Positions 6,824 through 15,287 of a stretch of DNA of 15,605 nt are shown here, piece by piece; the stretch's first letter is position 1; the number at the start of each line of letters is the position of its first letter. Position numbers and translations under genes: made by a program. The notes beneath the pieces are model-generated. The model was not told where the DNA came from and searched no databases. It worked only from the letters and a program-made list of their open reading frames with translations. Source of the stretch: Collinsella sp. GTDB taxonomy: Bacteria; Actinomycetota; Coriobacteriia; Coriobacteriales; Coriobacteriaceae. Location: assembly GCA_019419545.1 (NCBI GenBank), contig DXZT01000004.1:1-15605 (forward strand), written 5' to 3'.

Positions 6824-8206
6824 TTACTTAAGCTCGGGCCAGTAACCCTTGTTGGCCTCGATCATGTCGTCGAGAACCTCCTTGGCGACCTTCATCGACG
6901 GCACGGTCTTGTTGAGCGTAAAGGCCTTAAGCGCCTTCTCGTACGAACCCTCGATCGTAGCCTCGACAATGAGCTTCTCGGAGTTCAGCTGCTGCATCAT
7001 GAGGCCCTGCTGGAACAGCGGAATGTTGTCGCGGCTGATGACCTCGGGGCCGTTCTTGCCAATGTAGGCAGGCAGCTCGACCATAGCGTCGTAGGGCATG
7101 TTGGGGATGGCGCCCTTGTTCTCGCAAATGACCAGAAAGCGCTGCTTGGTGTCGTTCTTCAGAGCGATAGCCAGATCGGCAATCCAGTCGCCGTGGCTGC
7201 CCGCATAGAACGTGCTCTCGTCGATCTCGCCCGTCTTCTCGTAATGGTCGATACCATCAAAGAGGTTCTTCTCACGCGTCTCCTCAACCTCGTTAGCACG
7301 GGTGCGCTCGGGGTTGGAGTGCTCGACGAACTCCTTCTGCTGCAGGTAGTAGTTCAGATACGTGTTGGGCAGGTACTCCGGGAAGCACTCCATGATCTCG
7401 TACTCGCCCTTCCAGACGTAGTACCAGCTGCCCTTGGTGTGGCGGTTCTGCTCGGGGTGCTCGTCGACGGCCTCCTCGGGCTTCTTTGCCATGAGCGAGC
7501 CCATGCCCTTGAGGTAAGAATCGGGCAGCAGAATCTCATGCTCCTTGATGTACTCGCGCAGCTGCGGGAGCACCTCCTCGCCCTTGTGGCGGATCGAGGT
7601 GAACCAACCAAAGTGGTTGAGGCCAAAGTAATCGTACTCAACATCCTTCTTGTCGATATCGAGCGCGGCGCAAACCACGTCGATGATCGCGATCGGCATG
7701 TCGCAGATGTTGATGATGCGAGTGTTGGGACGCAGCACACGGCAGCCCTCGGAGACGATGGCGGCAGGGTTGGAGTAGTTGAGAATCCAGTAGTCCTTCT
7801 TGGCGTACTTCTCAACGTCATCGATCAGCTCGACCATGGGGAAGATGGTGCGCATGCCGTAGGCAAGGCCGCCGCAACCGCAAGTCTCCTGACCCACGCA
7901 GCCGTGACGCAGCGGAATCTTCTCGTCCTGTTCGCGCATGGCGTAGCCGCCCACGCGCATCTGGGCAAACACGAAGCTCGCGTCGGTGAAAGCCGTCTTT
8001 TTGTCGGTAGTCACCGTGAGCTTGATGTCCAGGCCAAGGTCCTCGTGCAAAATCCAGTCCACGAGCACGCCGATCTTGCGCTGGCGCTCCTCGTTGATGT
8101 CGTACAGACGAATCTCGTCAACGTCGAGCTCGTCCTTGCGCAGGGCGATGGACTTGACGATGCCGGGGGTAAAGGTGGATCCGCCACCACACAGAGTAAT
8201 GATCAT
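6824..8206 (-). CDS. glvA: GH4 6-phospho-alpha-glucosidase (maltose-6'-phosphate glucosidase type)
   Basis: The 460-residue cytoplasmic enzyme should hydrolyse phosphorylated disaccharides such as maltose-6'-phosphate to glucose and glucose-6-phosphate. GH4 enzymes use NAD+ and a divalent metal, usually Mn2+, in a redox-assisted mechanism. The N-terminus has the NAD-binding CGGGSTFTPG (6-15). NYSNPA (143-148) is a conserved family block. CDMP at 168-171 supplies the metal-binding Cys. In GH4, CDMP marks alpha-glucosidases, whereas CN(V/I)P marks the beta type. His198 in NHFGW is the second metal ligand. Length matches GlvA/MalH proteins. ATG at 8206 follows AAGGAG nine bases upstream, three bases after the PTS stop. 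It is the last gene of the operon, directly before the terminator. The exact disaccharide cannot be read from sequence. Confidence 0.94.
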   Translation of the reverse strand: MIITLCGGGSTFTPGIVKSIALRKDELDVDEIRLYDINEERQRKIGVLVDWILHEDLGLDIKLTVTTDKKTAFTDASFVFAQMRVGGYAMREQDEKIPLRHGCVGQETCGCGGLAYGMRTIFPMVELIDDVEKYAKKDYWILNYSNPAAIVSEGCRVLRPNTRIINICDMPIAIIDVVCAALDIDKKDVEYDYFGLNHFGWFTSIRHKGEEVLPQLREYIKEHEILLPDSYLKGMGSLMAKKPEEAVDEHPEQNRHTKGSWYYVWKGEYEIMECFPEYLPNTYLNYYLQQKEFVEHSNPERTRANEVEETREKNLFDGIDHYEKTGEIDESTFYAGSHGDWIADLAIALKNDTKQRFLVICENKGAIPNMPYDAMVELPAYIGKNGPEVISRDNIPLFQQGLMMQQLNSEKLIVEATIEGSYEKALKAFTLNKTVPSMKVAKEVLDDMIEANKGYWPELK

Positions 8207-8209
8207 TGT

Positions 8210-9826
8210 TTACTGCTCCTTCTCAATTGCGTTCTCGACTTTGTCGCGCATCTCGGCGACCTTCATGCCAAAGATGATCTGGATATTGTTACCGTTGCGG
8301 TTGATGCCGCTGTTGGGCACGTGGTTGATGAGGTTCTCATCGATGAGGTCCGGGTTCTTAACGTTCACGCGAAGACGCGTAAAGCAGTTCTCGAGCTCCT
8401 CGATGTTGTCCTTGCCGCCAAGACCTGCGACCAGGTCGGCAATACCTGCGTCGACGCCCTCTGCGGGAGCCGCGGCAACAGCGCCCTGCTTCACCGCGAC
8501 AGACGCGGCGGCCTCGCCCTCGGCAACGGACTCGGCGAGCTCGGACTCCTCCTCGCGACCAGGCGTGTGAAGGTTGAGCTTCTTGATGAGGAAGGTGAAG
8601 AGGAAGAAGTACAGAGCGGCGTTGACGACTCCAAGCACCAGCATAACCGGCCAGTTGGTCTTATCGACACCGAGGACCAGGTTGGAAACCACGATGTTGA
8701 TGATGCCGCCTGCAGTCGAAGCGGGCACGGAGAGGACCTTGAGCAGGACCAGGAAGATGCCGGAAAGAACCGAGTGAACGACAAAGAGCACGGGAGCGGC
8801 AAAGACAAAGAGGAAGTCCATGGGCTCGGTCACGCAGGAGAGCACGGCGGTGATGATCAGCGGGATAATAACGGCCTTGGTCTTATCCTTGTTCCCCTTG
8901 TAAGCGGTGACGATAAAGGCGAGACCGATACCGATGTAGGGCCACAGGTTGTTGAAGGTGTAGCTGTTGAAATACGTACTATCGGAGAAGGGCTGACCCG
9001 TCATTGCCATCTCGGCAACACGGATGGGATAGGCGCCGGCAATAACCTGATCACCCAGCGTCAGGGTGCCACCCACATCGGAGAACTGGAACGGGGTGTA
9101 GATGAGGTGGTGCAGACCGGTGGGAACGAGCAGCTTGTTGAGCATGCCGTAGATAAACAGACCGATGTTGCCCGACTCCTTAATGATGCCGGCAACGGAG
9201 GAGATGGCACCCTGAACCGGAGGCCAAACGATGCAGAAGCCAGCGCCCATGATCCAGGAAATGATGATCATAATCAGGAACGGGAAGCGGACGCCCGAGA
9301 ACATCGAAAGGGCAATGGGGAACTGCTTGTTCGAGTACTTGTTGAACACGGCACCGGTGATGCAACCAAGGATGATGCCGCCGAACACGCCGGTATCGAG
9401 CACCTGAATGCCCATAACGGTGGCCTGGCCGGTTCCGGTAAGACCGAGCATGCCGCTCGCATCGGCAAGAGAGCCGGTGGCGTTGAGCACGATGTTGTTA
9501 GCCTGCAGGAACAGGAAGAACGACATCAGGGCAATCAGCGAAGCATGGCCCTTGTTCTTCTTTGCCATGGCGCCGGCGATGCCCACGCAGAACAGAATCG
9601 AGAGGTTGTTGATGATAAACATCAGCGACTGATAGACAACGGCGCCCACAAGCTGGAACGGACCGGAGCCCAGTACGGGGACCAAAGCGCAGATGGTCTT
9701 GTTGGTCAGAATGATGCCCACGATGAGCAGGATGCCGGCAACCGAGAGATACATCATCGGCTGAACGATCGACTTCGCGAACACCTCCAACGGCGCTTTG
9801 AAATTGAACTTCTTTTTTGCGGTCAT
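8210..9826 (-). CDS. PTS transporter EIICB, alpha-glucoside/maltose type
   Basis: The 538-residue membrane protein transports and phosphorylates the sugar. Residues 1-415 form the IIC channel of the glucose superfamily, with about ten hydrophobic segments, the GLHH motif (237-240), and TEP (333-335) in the substrate-site loop. An Ala/Glu-rich linker (about 422-458) leads to a IIB domain whose phosphorylated cysteine is Cys481 in CFTRLR. No IIA domain is attached. The separate IIA gene at 10799-11311 should supply it. ATG at 9826 has GGGGAG seven bases upstream and begins at MTAKKKFNF. The longer frame to 9853 adds only a basic stretch without a better site. The neighbouring CDMP-type GH4 gene supports an alpha-glucoside such as maltose as substrate. 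Confidence 0.93.
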   Translation of the reverse strand: MTAKKKFNFKAPLEVFAKSIVQPMMYLSVAGILLIVGIILTNKTICALVPVLGSGPFQLVGAVVYQSLMFIINNLSILFCVGIAGAMAKKNKGHASLIALMSFFLFLQANNIVLNATGSLADASGMLGLTGTGQATVMGIQVLDTGVFGGIILGCITGAVFNKYSNKQFPIALSMFSGVRFPFLIMIIISWIMGAGFCIVWPPVQGAISSVAGIIKESGNIGLFIYGMLNKLLVPTGLHHLIYTPFQFSDVGGTLTLGDQVIAGAYPIRVAEMAMTGQPFSDSTYFNSYTFNNLWPYIGIGLAFIVTAYKGNKDKTKAVIIPLIITAVLSCVTEPMDFLFVFAAPVLFVVHSVLSGIFLVLLKVLSVPASTAGGIINIVVSNLVLGVDKTNWPVMLVLGVVNAALYFFLFTFLIKKLNLHTPGREEESELAESVAEGEAAASVAVKQGAVAAAPAEGVDAGIADLVAGLGGKDNIEELENCFTRLRVNVKNPDLIDENLINHVPNSGINRNGNNIQIIFGMKVAEMRDKVENAIEKEQ

Positions 9827-9925
9827 AGCGGTACTCCCCTTCCTTTTCCGCAAATTAAGACAGATGTGCCCTGGACAAGACCGTGAGCCTTGCCTTATAT
9901 CAATCGATGTGTGGGCACGTTATGC

Positions 9926-10780
9926 CTAGAGACCAGGTTCTCCAAGCAGGTTAACAATGTAATATGCGAGATAACTCTTCTCAGCATCGGTAACGACAAC
10001 GTTATAGGTAGACGACAAGTGGGCGGCTATGGCGTCCGCGCACGAGAATGCGCACGGATACGCCGTTTCATCGATTCGGAACAGCGCGTCTCCGTTGATT
10101 TGCCCTGCCGTAGGATCGAGCGCTCGCTGTGCGAAAAACTGCAGGTGACGAACGAAACGTTCGTAAGGCAGCGAGGTGTCATCGAGGGTCGTAGCATAGC
10201 GCTTGGAAACAATCGCGAGCACGTCGCGAACAAGCTGGACCGAAACAATCAAACGATCGGAGCGTTGCGGCATGGTGGCGTTGACGATATGCAGCGTAAT
10301 GAAACCCTGCTCTTCTTCGCTCATCTGAATGCCCATATACTCCTTGATAATCTGCAGCGCACGGCCCGCAAGTGCATACTCCTTGCGATAGAACTGCTGG
10401 ATCTCGAGCAGCAACGGATTCTCACAGGAGACGCCCTTGCGCTCGCGCTCCAAAGCAAGGCTGATATGGTCTGCGAGAGCAATGAGAATCTTGTCGTTGA
10501 TATCAACATTGAGCTCTCGACGGAGCATCTGAACAATGTCCTCGGCAATCACGAGGTTGACGGTGGGGATGGACTCCAAAAGATGTGCCAAGCGGTCAAT
10601 CGTACGCGAATCCTGAGAAGTTCCCTCCTGCAACGCGTAGGTCTTTTCGATCGACGCCTCGTCGATGGCATCGCCGGCATGACGGCCAAAGCAGAGGCCT
10701 CGACCGATGACGATGAGCTCGGAGCCATCGTCCGAAGTGACCATTGCGACGTTGTTGTTAAAAACTCGCTTGATAACCAC
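9926..10780 (-). CDS. licT: LicT/BglG-family transcription antiterminator
   Basis: The 284-residue protein is an RNA-binding antiterminator whose activity is set by PTS phosphorylation. Residues 1-55 are the CAT RNA-binding domain, with the family NNNV at 8-11 and IGRGLCFGR at 25-33. Two PTS regulation domains follow. PRD1 has His104 (LADHIS) and His164 (LHIVN). PRD2 has His212 (VRHLQF), but the position of its second conserved histidine appears to be Tyr274 (YLAYYIV). GTG at 10780 gives the usual family N-terminus (MVIKRVFNNN). GTG at 10792 is an alternative adding four residues. Both have weak ribosome sites, so translation may depend on coupling to the IIA gene 18 bases upstream. It should regulate its own operon, although I could not find a canonical RAT site by eye. 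Confidence 0.93.
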   Translation of the reverse strand: MVIKRVFNNNVAMVTSDDGSELIVIGRGLCFGRHAGDAIDEASIEKTYALQEGTSQDSRTIDRLAHLLESIPTVNLVIAEDIVQMLRRELNVDINDKILIALADHISLALERERKGVSCENPLLLEIQQFYRKEYALAGRALQIIKEYMGIQMSEEEQGFITLHIVNATMPQRSDRLIVSVQLVRDVLAIVSKRYATTLDDTSLPYERFVRHLQFFAQRALDPTAGQINGDALFRIDETAYPCAFSCADAIAAHLSSTYNVVVTDAEKSYLAYYIVNLLGEPGL

Positions 10781-10798
10781 GGTACCCACCACAAGAAT

Positions 10799-11311
10799 TT
10801 ACTCGGAAAGCCAGACGACAGGCTCTTTAACAGCAACAGGGCCGGAAGCATGCTCACGAAGAGTCGAGTTCTCCGAGCGCTCGCACACGATAACGAAGAC
10901 CGTGGGATCAAAGCCGGCAGCGCGAACCACGTCGAAATCGACCTCGACGAGGGGCTGGCCCGCGTCAACGTGATCACCCTGGGCAACAAGCGCATGGAAG
11001 CCCTTGCCCTCAAGTTTAACAGTGTCGATTCCGATATGCAGCATCACCTGAGCAGAGCTGTTATCGGACATGATGCCCAGCGCGTGCTCAGTCGGAAACA
11101 GAGCGGCGACGGTACCGGAAACAGGAGCGCACACCGTTCCCTCTTGGGGAACCACGGCAACGCCATCGCCCACTGCACGGCTGCTAAAAGCGGGGTCATT
11201 GGTTTTTTCTAGATTAACAAGCTCGCCGGAAACGGGAGCGAGGATTTCGAACTCGGAAGCCGCAGTCGTCTGCTTATCCGAACCACCCATTAGGCGAGAA
11301 AAGAAACCCAT
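10799..11311 (-). CDS. PTS glucose-type EIIA phosphocarrier (Crr-like)
   Basis: The 170-residue soluble protein should carry phosphate from HPr to the IIB domain of the operon's EIICB. It shows the glucose-family IIA blocks: EILAPVSGELVNLE (22-35), GDGVAVVP (48-55), APVSGTV (62-68), the accessory His76 in FPTEHALGI, and the phosphorylated His92 in LHIGIDTVKLEGKGF. ATG at 11311 has AAGGGA nine bases upstream. Longer starts at 11329 or 11374 lack a ribosome site and would invade the leader. It is the first gene of the operon. A free-standing IIA fits with the lack of a IIA domain on the transporter. It might also serve other PTS transporters. Confidence 0.93.
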   Translation of the reverse strand: MGFFSRLMGGSDKQTTAASEFEILAPVSGELVNLEKTNDPAFSSRAVGDGVAVVPQEGTVCAPVSGTVAALFPTEHALGIMSDNSSAQVMLHIGIDTVKLEGKGFHALVAQGDHVDAGQPLVEVDFDVVRAAGFDPTVFVIVCERSENSTLREHASGPVAVKEPVVWLSE

Positions 11312-11337
11312 GGTGACATGTCCCTTCATAAATATAG

Positions 11338-11424
11338 CCCAACCAAAATCAATCGAATGCACCCATTGAGACACACCCGTTCTAAGACTTTGGTTAGGCC
11401 CACGTCCGAGGGGACTCGGTAACC
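11338..11424 (-). promoter_or_regulatory. Leader RNA with competing hairpins before the PTS operon
   Basis: On the minus strand a proximal hairpin pairs GGTTACCGAG with CTCGG and a distal TAACC: inner stem 11406-11410 with 11415-11419, outer arms 11392-11396 with 11420-11424. A second hairpin pairs 11389-11398 (CCTAACCAAA) with 11338-11347 (TTTGGTTGGG) as ten pairs including one G-U. The TAACC bases belong to both, so only one can form fully. After the second stem comes CUAUAUUUAU, only weakly like a U tract. This suggests leader regulation, perhaps by LicT. The proximal hairpin does not match the known RAT consensus. Confidence 0.4.
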
Positions 11425-11448
11425 TTCCGCATTTCTTTTACGTGGGTT

Positions 11449-11476
11449 ATTATAGACAAGCCCAAAGCCGGAACAA
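11449..11476 (-). promoter_or_regulatory. Sigma-70-type promoter of the alpha-glucoside operon
   Basis: On the minus strand TTGTTC (11476-11471) and TATAAT (11454-11449) are separated by 16 bp. The -10 box is a perfect consensus. Predicted transcription start is near 11442, giving a leader of about 130 bases before the IIA ATG. Confidence 0.7.
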
Positions 11477-11485
11477 TCATTATGA

Positions 11486-11522
11486 CCGGCGAACGGTATT
11501 TTTTCTCCGATAAACGGTATTT
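11486..11522. promoter_or_regulatory. Two tandem operator-like repeats just upstream of the -35 box
   Basis: The 16-nt units CCGgcgAACGGTATTT (11486-11501) and CCGataAACGGTATTT (11507-11522) differ only in the three spacer bases and are offset by exactly 21 bp, about two helical turns. Each contains the inverted pair CCG-N5-CGG. Relative to the predicted start they lie near -44 to -59 and -65 to -80, the usual place for an activator. No candidate regulator gene other than LicT, which binds RNA, is in the window. Confidence 0.55.
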
Positions 11523-11534
11523 AAGCGGCACTTA

Positions 11535-11559
11535 GGGACGTTCCTTTTCTGCCGGCACT
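11535..11559. repeat. REP-like repeat, same family as the copy at 31-70
   Basis: GGGACGTTCCTTTT (11535-11548) followed by CTGCCGGCACT (11549-11559). Both blocks occur at 33-46 and 49-59 in reverse complement and in the other order. That is expected if both are pieces of a longer alternating unit. The right-hand arm after 11560 is degenerate. Confidence 0.55.
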
Positions 11560-11577
11560 CGGGAGCACTCCTCACTC

Positions 11578-11640
11578 TGGTGCATTGGGGACAGGTTTGT
11601 TTGCACCAGGTTGGTGCAGATTAACCTGCCCCCATTGCGC
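11578..11640. repeat. Nested palindromic repeat between two operons
   Basis: Outer arms GGGGACAGGTT (11587-11597) and AACCTGCCCCC (11623-11633) match at 10 of 11 positions. Inside them TGCACCA (11602-11608) and TGGTGCA (11612-11618) form a perfect 7-bp stem with a 3-nt loop. The flank TGGTGCATTGGGG (11578-11590) recurs in reverse complement at 12515-12527. It lies 15 bases past the stop of the flavodoxin-ferredoxin gene and may also end that transcript. No other terminator is visible there. Confidence 0.6.
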
Positions 11641-11654
11641 CAATTTCGTATGCG

Positions 11655-12416
11655 CTAGATGAAGAGCTCGCATTCCTTCCGCACGACGCAAACCTTGCTC
11701 AGCATCTGGGAAACAGCGGATAGTTTGCTGGAATCAAGCTTGCGAGCACCTCGCGGACATACGGCGATGCAGCGCATGCAGGAGATGCACGCCTCGCCAG
11801 CTGCTCGTTTGGAGTCACCCTTGTCGATAGCACAAACGGGGCACGCCGCGGCGCATGCACCGCAGGAGACGCAATCCTCTGTTGCCTCGGGCGCCATGCG
11901 GTGACCTCCAGCTTGTTTATAAGGACGATTGCCGGGGATAGAGGGCTCGGACGCATCCTCAGCCAACAGCTTTTGCTGAATTTGCTGAGCAAACTCAGCA
12001 AGCTGCGCCGCATCCTGCGCATCCGGACGACCGGCAGCAAACTGTCGCGCAATGGAATGTTCTGCAATGGCCGCAACTGCCGCGATCACCCGGAATCCCG
12101 CATGCTTCGCAACGTCCTCCAGCTCTACGAGCGTGTCCTCAAACGCGCGGTTTCCGTAGACGCACACCAGAACGGCCCGCGCTCCGTTGCCGTGAACCAT
12201 GCCCAACCGGTCAGCCACCACAGCCGGGATTCTACCGGCATACGCCGGCACAGAGATTACGGCCACGTCGTCCTCAGTCATCGAGACAGCGCTGAAATCT
12301 AGCCCGTTATCGGTCAGATCGACGGTAACGGTATTCTTGTCCAGTGCCCCGGCCACAAGGCCAGACACCTTCTGCGTTCCACCCGTCGGACTAAACACAA
12401 TTTCGAATACGCTCAT
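11655..12416 (-). CDS. Flavodoxin-like protein with two [4Fe-4S] clusters (EFR1-type ferrodoxin)
   Basis: The 253-residue cytoplasmic protein probably carries electrons between an FMN site and iron-sulfur clusters. Residues 1-150 resemble flavodoxin: the phosphate loop SPTGGTQKV (9-17), VPAYAGRIP (56-64) and VYGNRAFEDTL (86-96). After a linker, a bacterial ferredoxin module has Cys182/185/188/192 and Cys210/213/216/220, a standard pair of CxxCxxCxxxC motifs. The C-terminus ends soon after in a Cys-containing tail (residues about 226-253). This layout is common in anaerobes under the label EFR1 family ferrodoxin, usually without a known partner. ATG at 12416 has GGAGGG seven bases upstream. 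It appears to be a single-gene unit. A role with the nearby hydrogenase is possible but not shown. Confidence 0.88.
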   Translation of the reverse strand: MSVFEIVFSPTGGTQKVSGLVAGALDKNTVTVDLTDNGLDFSAVSMTEDDVAVISVPAYAGRIPAVVADRLGMVHGNGARAVLVCVYGNRAFEDTLVELEDVAKHAGFRVIAAVAAIAEHSIARQFAAGRPDAQDAAQLAEFAQQIQQKLLAEDASEPSIPGNRPYKQAGGHRMAPEATEDCVSCGACAAACPVCAIDKGDSKRAAGEACISCMRCIAVCPRGARKLDSSKLSAVSQMLSKVCVVRKECELFI

Positions 12417-12499
12417 CGAGACACCCTCCCCCTACGTCTGGCAACGCGTCAAGCCGTTTTCACATCCAGCCAGAGTATACGGCACGTGGGATCCCCATT

Positions 12500-12528
12500 T
12501 TGGTGCATCAAGCACCCCAATGCACCAA
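12500..12528. repeat. Partial palindromic repeat related to 11578-11640
   Basis: TTGGTGCAT (12500-12508) and ATGCACCAA (12520-12528) are perfect 9-bp inverted arms around an 11-nt spacer. CCCCAATGCACCA (12515-12527) is the exact reverse complement of 11578-11590. The rest of the longer repeat is missing, so this looks like a half copy. Confidence 0.5.
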
Positions 12529-12552
12529 CCCTACGCTGTCTGCCTCTTCGTT

Positions 12553-12582
12553 TTGTATAAATTACGGTACAGATTGTATATA
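12553..12582 (+). promoter_or_regulatory. Weak candidate promoter pointing toward the 233-bp element
   Basis: TTGTAT (12553-12558) and TATATA (12577-12582) are 18 bp apart in an AT-rich patch unusual for this window. If active, it would transcribe 12629-12861 on the plus strand. AT-rich hexamers match by chance easily, so this is only a suggestion. Confidence 0.2.
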
Positions 12583-12628
12583 TTTACGGGATACCGCCGT
12601 GTTTTCCCGAGGTACCCCATCCTGGCCC

Positions 12629-12861
12629 GTGCAAAAAACGGAGTATTCTGCAACGTGACCGCGCCAGCAATACCCCGAGCGGGCAAACCTTTAGGGCGCT
12701 GCGTCATTTTGGGTTCCGACATGGCGAGAATGACGCGCCCCTGCTCCGGAAAACGACGAAATCTGACTCAGAACGCTCGCCAGGGATATCCGAAAGCCAC
12801 CGTTGGCGACGTCAAATCATATGCAGACAACTCGAACTGCAGAATACTCCAAAAAATGCAC
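12629..12861. repeat. 233-bp intergenic element bounded by inverted 24-mers, with internal hairpin
   Basis: The left end (12629-12652) reads GTGCA, AAAAAC, GGAGTATTCTGCA. The right end (12838-12861), in reverse complement, reads GTGCA, TTTTTT, GGAGTATTCTGCA. The outer 5 and inner 13 bases are identical and only the 6-nt A/T block differs. Inside, GCGTCATT (12701-12708) pairs with AATGACGC (12729-12736), extended by GGGC (12694-12697) and GCCC (12737-12740). No protein frame is supported. It could be a MITE-like element, a structured RNA or a paired regulatory site. Confidence 0.5.
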
Positions 12862-12974
12862 GGCGCACCCCATGGGACCCATTGCCGCATGGTAGGAAAC
12901 AGGCCCACGGCATCCTCTAGACGCATTCCCGAGGAAATCACATTTGAACTAGCGATCGGATACGGCAAACAAAA

Positions 12975-13004
12975 AGGGCCCCGAGCGTAGTTGCTCGGGG
13001 CCCT
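12975..13004 (-). terminator. Intrinsic terminator of the DEAD-box helicase gene
   Basis: A perfect 12-bp GC-rich stem (12975-12986 with 12993-13004) and a 6-nt loop are followed on the minus strand by TTTTTGTTTG. It starts 33 bases after the helicase stop. This is the most canonical terminator in the window. Confidence 0.92.
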
Positions 13005-13037
13005 TGGTTCACCTCGCTCTAGCGGGCGATGCGTGTG

Positions 13038-15287
<2,250 letters not shown>

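Larger units (their letters stand above)
12417..12974. other. Gene-free interval between the helicase and the flavodoxin-ferredoxin gene
   Basis: No reading frame here has both a ribosome site and a recognisable product. It holds the upstream region of the flavodoxin-ferredoxin gene, a partial REP palindrome (12500-12528), an AT-rich patch (12551-12590) and a 233-bp inverted-repeat element (12629-12861). The last 110 bases before the helicase terminator show nothing I recognise. A promoter for the flavodoxin-ferredoxin gene must lie here. TATACT at about 12480-12475 on the minus strand is a weak -10 candidate. Confidence 0.5.

Noticed and set aside
6800..9886. A 1028-codon open frame on the plus strand
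   Set aside because: It lies wholly antisense to the GH4 and PTS genes, whose motifs are intact. Its Val/Leu/Asp-rich text is the mirror of high-GC third-position bias. No ribosome site or domain was seen.
9827..9925. A GTGCCC/GGGCAC inverted repeat (9866-9871, 9913-9918), and a TCGATTGAT 9-mer shared with the IIA leader, as a possible RAT-terminator before the EIICB gene
   Set aside because: The stem is only 6 bp with a loop of about 40 nt and no U tract. The shared 9-mer could be chance in sequences of this size, and the canonical RAT pattern is absent.
9890..11212. A 440-codon plus-strand frame over licT and the IIA gene
   Set aside because: It is antisense to two genes with complete family motifs and lacks a convincing start.
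11399..11446. Inverted CCCACGT/ACGTGGG repeat as a leader hairpin
   Set aside because: One arm (11440-11446) spans the predicted transcription start near 11442, so most of it would not be in the RNA. It may be a DNA site but nothing supports that further.
12531..12968. Two minus-strand frames of 63 and 66 codons in the gene-free interval
   Set aside because: Neither has a ribosome site, one needs a TTG start beside the terminator, and both run through the inverted-repeat element.
12199..12990. A 263-codon plus-strand frame through the gene-free interval
   Set aside because: It starts inside the flavodoxin gene in antisense, crosses two repeats and ends inside the helicase terminator. No domain is visible.
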